In this document: piece by piece, positions 7,446 through 8,582 of the stretch
How the letters are laid out: each line of letters begins with the position of its first letter
How positions within the stretch are numbered: the first letter of the stretch is position 1
Program-made: the position numbers and the translations under genes
DNA from: Candidatus Sulfotelmatobacter sp.
Lineage (GTDB): Bacteria; Acidobacteriota; Terriglobia; Terriglobales; Acidobacteriaceae
DNA length: 8,582 nt
Direction of reading: 5' to 3'
Assembly: GCA_030044775.1 (NCBI GenBank)
Contig: JASICF010000138.1
Coordinates: 1 to 8,582, forward strand
The notes under the pieces: model-generated
Told to the model about the DNA's origin: nothing
Seen by the model: the letters and a program-made list of their open reading frames with translations, nothing else
Databases searched by the model: none

Positions 7446-7463
7446 TTCGCCTGCCAAGGCGAA
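7446..7463. repeat. Perfect 7-bp inverted repeat (hairpin or operator)
   Basis: TTCGCCT (7446-7452), loop GCCA, AGGCGAA (7457-7463) pair perfectly. It lies 38 bases upstream of the 82-aa gene start and 187 bases downstream of the zinc-ribbon gene stop. Neither strand has a real T-run after the stem, so an intrinsic terminator is doubtful; an operator or leader hairpin for the 82-aa gene fits at least as well. Confidence 0.4.
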
Positions 7464-7649
7464 GGGCTTCTTGTGAAACGGCTAGAAGCGTCCTGTTTTC
7501 ATACTGCTGGAGAAGTGGCGGTGGTCCGGCGCCGCGGTGACGCCGCATTTAGTCATAACACGAAGGATGGCCGGAAGTTGTGGTGCATGTAAAAATTTCG
7601 GGGATTTCGATCGTGAGCATTCGGTCTCGGTGTCTTTTGTCGGGTTGCG

Positions 7650-7859
7650 TCAGCTGTCCTTGCGATAAAGCAGATTGCGCATGGCTTCGCGGCGGGCAGC
7701 ATTGGCTTGCTTGTCTGTCTTCCAGCCGTCCGCCGATTTTGCCTTTTCTGCCGCCTCTTCTTCGCTGCAATCCGGACAGCGGTTGGCAAACCCGGGCTTG
7801 CCGGGCTTGAGCTCGAATTCTTCTCCGCAAGCGAGGCAGGTTTTGATGGGATAGGGCAT
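7650..7859 (-). CDS. Small zinc-ribbon-like protein (69 aa)
   Basis: The 69-aa product has two CxxC knuckles, C8-x2-C11 (TCLACGEEF) and C28-x2-C31 (RCPDCSEE), separated by a short KPGKPG turn. This is the spacing of a minimal zinc ribbon that would bind one Zn ion. The C-terminal half (about 33-69) is charged and helical (EEEAAEKAK; ANAARREAMRNLL). It is probably cytoplasmic and may bind nucleic acid or protein, but that is inferred from the fold only. ATG 7859 fits because the first knuckle begins seven residues later; no Shine-Dalgarno is seen, and an A/T-rich patch with TAAAAT (complement of 7874-7879) directly upstream could be the -10 of a near-leaderless promoter. Larger overlapping frames on the same strand destroy the Cys pattern and are considered spurious. 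I know no specific gene name. Confidence 0.78.
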   Translation of the reverse strand: MPYPIKTCLACGEEFELKPGKPGFANRCPDCSEEEAAEKAKSADGWKTDKQANAARREAMRNLLYRKDS

Positions 7860-7934
7860 CTGGATTTCTTATTATTTTATCGCGTCTGCCGAGATCGCCG
7901 AAGCGACTCCGCAACCAAGCGAGCACGAAACAGC

Positions 7935-7965
7935 GATGTCACTCTGAAGCGCCGCGAAGCGGCGG
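7935..7965 (+). repeat. Hairpin repeat, left half only
   Basis: GATGTCACTCTGAA is followed by a perfect 6-bp stem CGCCGC-GAA-GCGGCG (7950-7964). It runs straight into the full copy beginning at 7966 and lacks the right arm, so it looks like a truncated tandem member of the same family. Confidence 0.6.
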
Positions 7966-8012
7966 TGATGTCATTCCGAACACGCGCAAAGCGCGGGTGA
8001 GGAACCTGCTTT
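7966..8012 (+). repeat. Hairpin repeat, full copy
   Basis: Left arm TGATGTCATTCCGAA (7966-7980), stem CGCGC-AAA-GCGCG (7983-7995), right arm GGTGAGGAACCTGCTTT (7996-8012). Both arms are identical to those at 8446-8492, exactly 480 bases away, while the stem differs. It lies between the zinc-ribbon gene and the tRNA. No coding potential is seen in 7860-8123. Confidence 0.8.
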
Positions 8013-8123
8013 GAGCAAGCTTCACGTTCGGAAGCACGCCAATTCCTGAAACGAAACCCTTAACCAAAGAATTTGCGTGATCCAACTGATGCGCAGGCCG
8101 GGCTGACGTAAGCTCTTGGGCGT

Positions 8124-8196
8124 GGGCCTGTGGTGTAACTGGTAGCGCGGTTCCCTGCCACGGAGACAGGTGAGGGTTCGAATCCGTTCAGGTCCA
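8124..8196 (+). tRNA. tRNA-Gly (anticodon GCC)
   Basis: A 73-nt cloverleaf. Acceptor stem GGGCCTG/CAGGTCC (8124-8130 with 8189-8195) has seven pairs including one G-T, and the discriminator is A8196. The D-arm is GTGT/GCGC around AACTGGTA, with the conserved GG. The anticodon loop CTGCCAC has T33 and GCC at 8157-8159, reading GGC/GGU. The variable loop is 5 nt (CAGGT) and the T-loop is canonical TTCGAAT. CCA is not encoded. Two helices are imperfect: the outermost anticodon-stem pair is G-A, and the T-stem has a G-G mismatch at 51-63 plus a G-T at 49-65. It is probably functional but could be a diverged extra copy. Open frames antisense to it (about 8022-8311) are spurious. Confidence 0.82.
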
Positions 8197-8197
8197 T

Positions 8198-8262
8198 TCC
8201 TCTTTGACGGAGGATGTCTCTCAGGGACAGTGGAGGGTTCGTAGGGCAAGGTGCGGCCCTCC
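8198..8262 (+). other. Hairpin-rich non-coding stretch downstream of the tRNA
   Basis: Several short pairings lie back to back: TCCTC/GAGGA (8198-8202 with 8210-8214), GGAGGG/CCCTCC (8232-8237 with 8257-8262), and the competing AGGGC/GCCCT (8243-8247 with 8256-8260). None is followed by a T-run, so no terminator is called. It could be the 3' trailer of the tRNA transcript or decayed tRNA-derived sequence. No gene is seen here. Confidence 0.35.
8226..8241 (+). repeat. Partial copy of tRNA-Gly variable-loop/T-arm sequence
   Basis: GACAGTGGAGGGTTCG matches GACAGGTGAGGGTTCG of the tRNA (8165-8180) at 14 of 16 positions without gaps, 61 bases downstream. It may be a remnant of a tandem tRNA duplication or of integration at the tRNA 3' end. 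Confidence 0.45.
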
Positions 8263-8272
8263 TTAAAGTAAC

Positions 8273-8301
8273 TTGATTCACGGTACGATTATTTCGATAA
8301 T
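8273..8301 (+). promoter_or_regulatory. Sigma70-type promoter
   Basis: TTGATT (8273-8278), a 17-base spacer, then GATAAT (8296-8301). This is 4/6 and 5/6 of consensus at optimal spacing, the best promoter seen in the window. The predicted transcription start is about 8308. No start codon with a ribosome site follows before the terminator at 8346-8380, so it appears to drive a non-coding RNA or a leader. Confidence 0.55.
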
Positions 8302-8307
8302 AGTTGT

Positions 8308-8380
8308 GCACCTTGGCAGGGAACTAAATTTTTGCTGTCGCAAACGGCCTCGGAGATTCCGGGGCCATTTGTGTTTTCTC
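8308..8380 (+). ncRNA. Candidate small RNA, about 70 nt
   Basis: The RNA is bounded by the promoter at 8273-8301 and the intrinsic terminator at 8346-8380. Predicted layout: an unpaired 5' segment with TGGCAGGGAAC (8314-8324), an A/T-rich link, hairpin TTTGC-TGTC-GCAAA (8331-8344), then the terminator stem and T-rich tail. The 5' segment is perfectly complementary over 11 bases to the tRNA-Gly anticodon arm (8150-8160). No open frame of note lies within it. It does not resemble 6S, tmRNA, SRP or RNase P RNA. Alternatively it is an attenuated leader of the GIY-YIG gene. The boundaries are predicted from signals only. Confidence 0.4.
8346..8380 (+). terminator. Rho-independent terminator
   Basis: The stem GGCCTCGG/CCGGGGCC (8346-8353 with 8359-8366) has eight pairs including one T-G, around loop AGATT. 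It can extend with CAAA/TTTG after one mismatch. The T-rich tail ATTTGTGTTTTCTC follows on the plus strand. The minus strand has no T-run next to the stem, so the direction is plus. Confidence 0.55.
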
Positions 8381-8402
8381 TCAGTATTTTTCACAGACGC
8401 AT

Positions 8403-8418
8403 TGTGAGAATTGTCACA
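8403..8418. promoter_or_regulatory. CRP/FNR-family type palindrome TGTGA-N6-TCACA
   Basis: TGTGAGAATTGTCACA is palindromic at seven of eight pairs and has the exact half-sites and spacing of the CRP consensus core. A further TCACA at 8391-8395 pairs with the same TGTGA. It lies 92 bases before the GIY-YIG start codon and just after the terminator, so it may control that gene. Which CRP-family regulator would bind is unknown. Confidence 0.45.
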
Positions 8419-8445
8419 GCCTCGCTTCGTCCCGTTCACTCAAAC

Positions 8446-8493
8446 TGATGTCATTCCGAATCGAGCCGAGGGCTCGGTGAGGAACCTGCTTTT
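8446..8493 (+). repeat. Hairpin repeat, full copy
   Basis: Left arm TGATGTCATTCCGAA (8446-8460), stem CGAGCC-GAG-GGCTCG (8462-8476), right arm GGTGAGGAACCTGCTTT (8476-8492). It ends 17 bases before the GIY-YIG start codon, in the 5' leader, where the hairpin could affect translation or mRNA stability. Confidence 0.8.
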
Positions 8494-8510
8494 GGCACGG
8501 AGCACGCGCA

Positions 8511-8582
8511 GTGTCGAAGGAAAAGCTCTACGTCTGCATTGTCGCAAGCAAGAGCCGCGCCATCTATGTGGGCATGACCGCA
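8511..8582 (+). CDS. GIY-YIG domain protein, N-terminal fragment
   Basis: Twenty-four codons run to the window edge and give VSKEKLYVCIVASKSRAIYVG plus MTA (GTG read as Met). The pattern Y-V-x-I-x-A-S-K-S-R-x-I-Y-V-G-M-T is the start of small single-domain GIY-YIG proteins (UPF0213-like), possible DNA nucleases or repair proteins. The YIG motif is Y19-V20-G21; the GIY position reads V8-C9-I10, with Cys for the usual Tyr. The GTG start is supported by GGAG at 8499-8502 with an 8-base spacer, and an in-frame stop at 8478-8480 leaves no upstream ATG. The rest of the gene, including the catalytic Arg and Glu, lies outside the window. Confidence 0.8.
   Translation, partial: MSKEKLYVCIVASKSRAIYVGMTA

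Noticed and set aside
7549..7926. A 125-aa minus-strand frame overlapping the zinc-ribbon gene.
   Set aside because: It reads the same DNA in another frame, is Arg/Gln-rich without motifs, and the 69-aa frame carries the two CxxC pairs.
8022..8311. Two minus-strand open frames (75 and 83 aa) with NGPERIRTL and NGFEPSPV-like sequence.
   Set aside because: They are antisense to the tRNA-Gly; such sequences are well-known spurious translations of tRNA genes.
7450..8320. Ten-base match CCTTGGCAGG between the hairpin at 7446-7463 (minus strand) and 8311-8320.
   Set aside because: Half of it is fixed by the hairpin's own symmetry, and ten bases within several kilobases is plausible by chance.
8308..8380. 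A T-box riboswitch for glycine.
   Set aside because: No T-box core sequence (AGGGTGGnACCGCG-like) or stem I architecture; the match is to the anticodon arm antisense, not a codon specifier loop.
7966..8493. Repeated arms considered as a CRISPR-like array.
   Set aside because: Spacing is irregular for an array, only two full copies exist 480 bp apart, and each has its own internal hairpin; it fits a dispersed repeat.

Overview
The window looks like chromosomal DNA from a member of the Acidobacteriota (Terriglobia/Koribacter-like). This is inferred, not proven. The support is a Ser/Thr kinase fused to a PD40/TolB-like propeller, an MlaF-type ATPase, a secreted M24 aminopeptidase, a CslA-like GT2 synthase, a tiny CxxC zinc-ribbon protein, and dispersed hairpin repeats with arms like TGTCATyCCGAA. 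Base composition is moderately GC-rich and even, and no insertion sequence, phage gene or CRISPR array was seen.

Layout. 1-1039 (+): the 3' end of an MlaE-type permease and a complete MlaF-type ATPase, four bases apart, the core of a retrograde lipid/toluene-tolerance type ABC importer. 1095-3764 (+): a membrane-anchored receptor-like Ser/Thr kinase. 3856-7859 (-): four genes, read from right to left as a 69-aa zinc-ribbon protein, an 82-aa helical protein of unknown function with a very strong Shine-Dalgarno, a membrane GT2 glycosyltransferase, and an exported Xaa-Pro aminopeptidase-like metallopeptidase. The true start of the aminopeptidase is at 5202, not at the upstream ATG at 5337. The kinase and aminopeptidase converge across a 91-bp gap. 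7860-8582 (+): mostly non-coding, with hairpin repeats, a tRNA-Gly(GCC), a structured stretch, a candidate small RNA, a CRP-type palindrome, another hairpin repeat, and the first 24 codons of a GIY-YIG domain protein.

The most interesting part is 8120-8511. A good sigma70-type promoter (8273-8301) lies just the right distance before a hairpin-plus-T-rich terminator (8346-8380), predicting a discrete RNA of about 70 nt. Its 5' end carries 11 bases perfectly complementary to the anticodon arm of the tRNA-Gly just upstream. The same interval holds a 16-base partial copy of the tRNA T-arm region and a near-perfect TGTGA-N6-TCACA palindrome. A second strong signal is the repeat family at 5258-5307, 7935-8012 and 8446-8493, where the flanking arms are conserved while the stem sequences differ but still pair. 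Among proteins, the MlaF-type ATPase has Ser where the Walker B catalytic Glu is expected, and the GIY-YIG protein has Cys where the first motif Tyr is expected.
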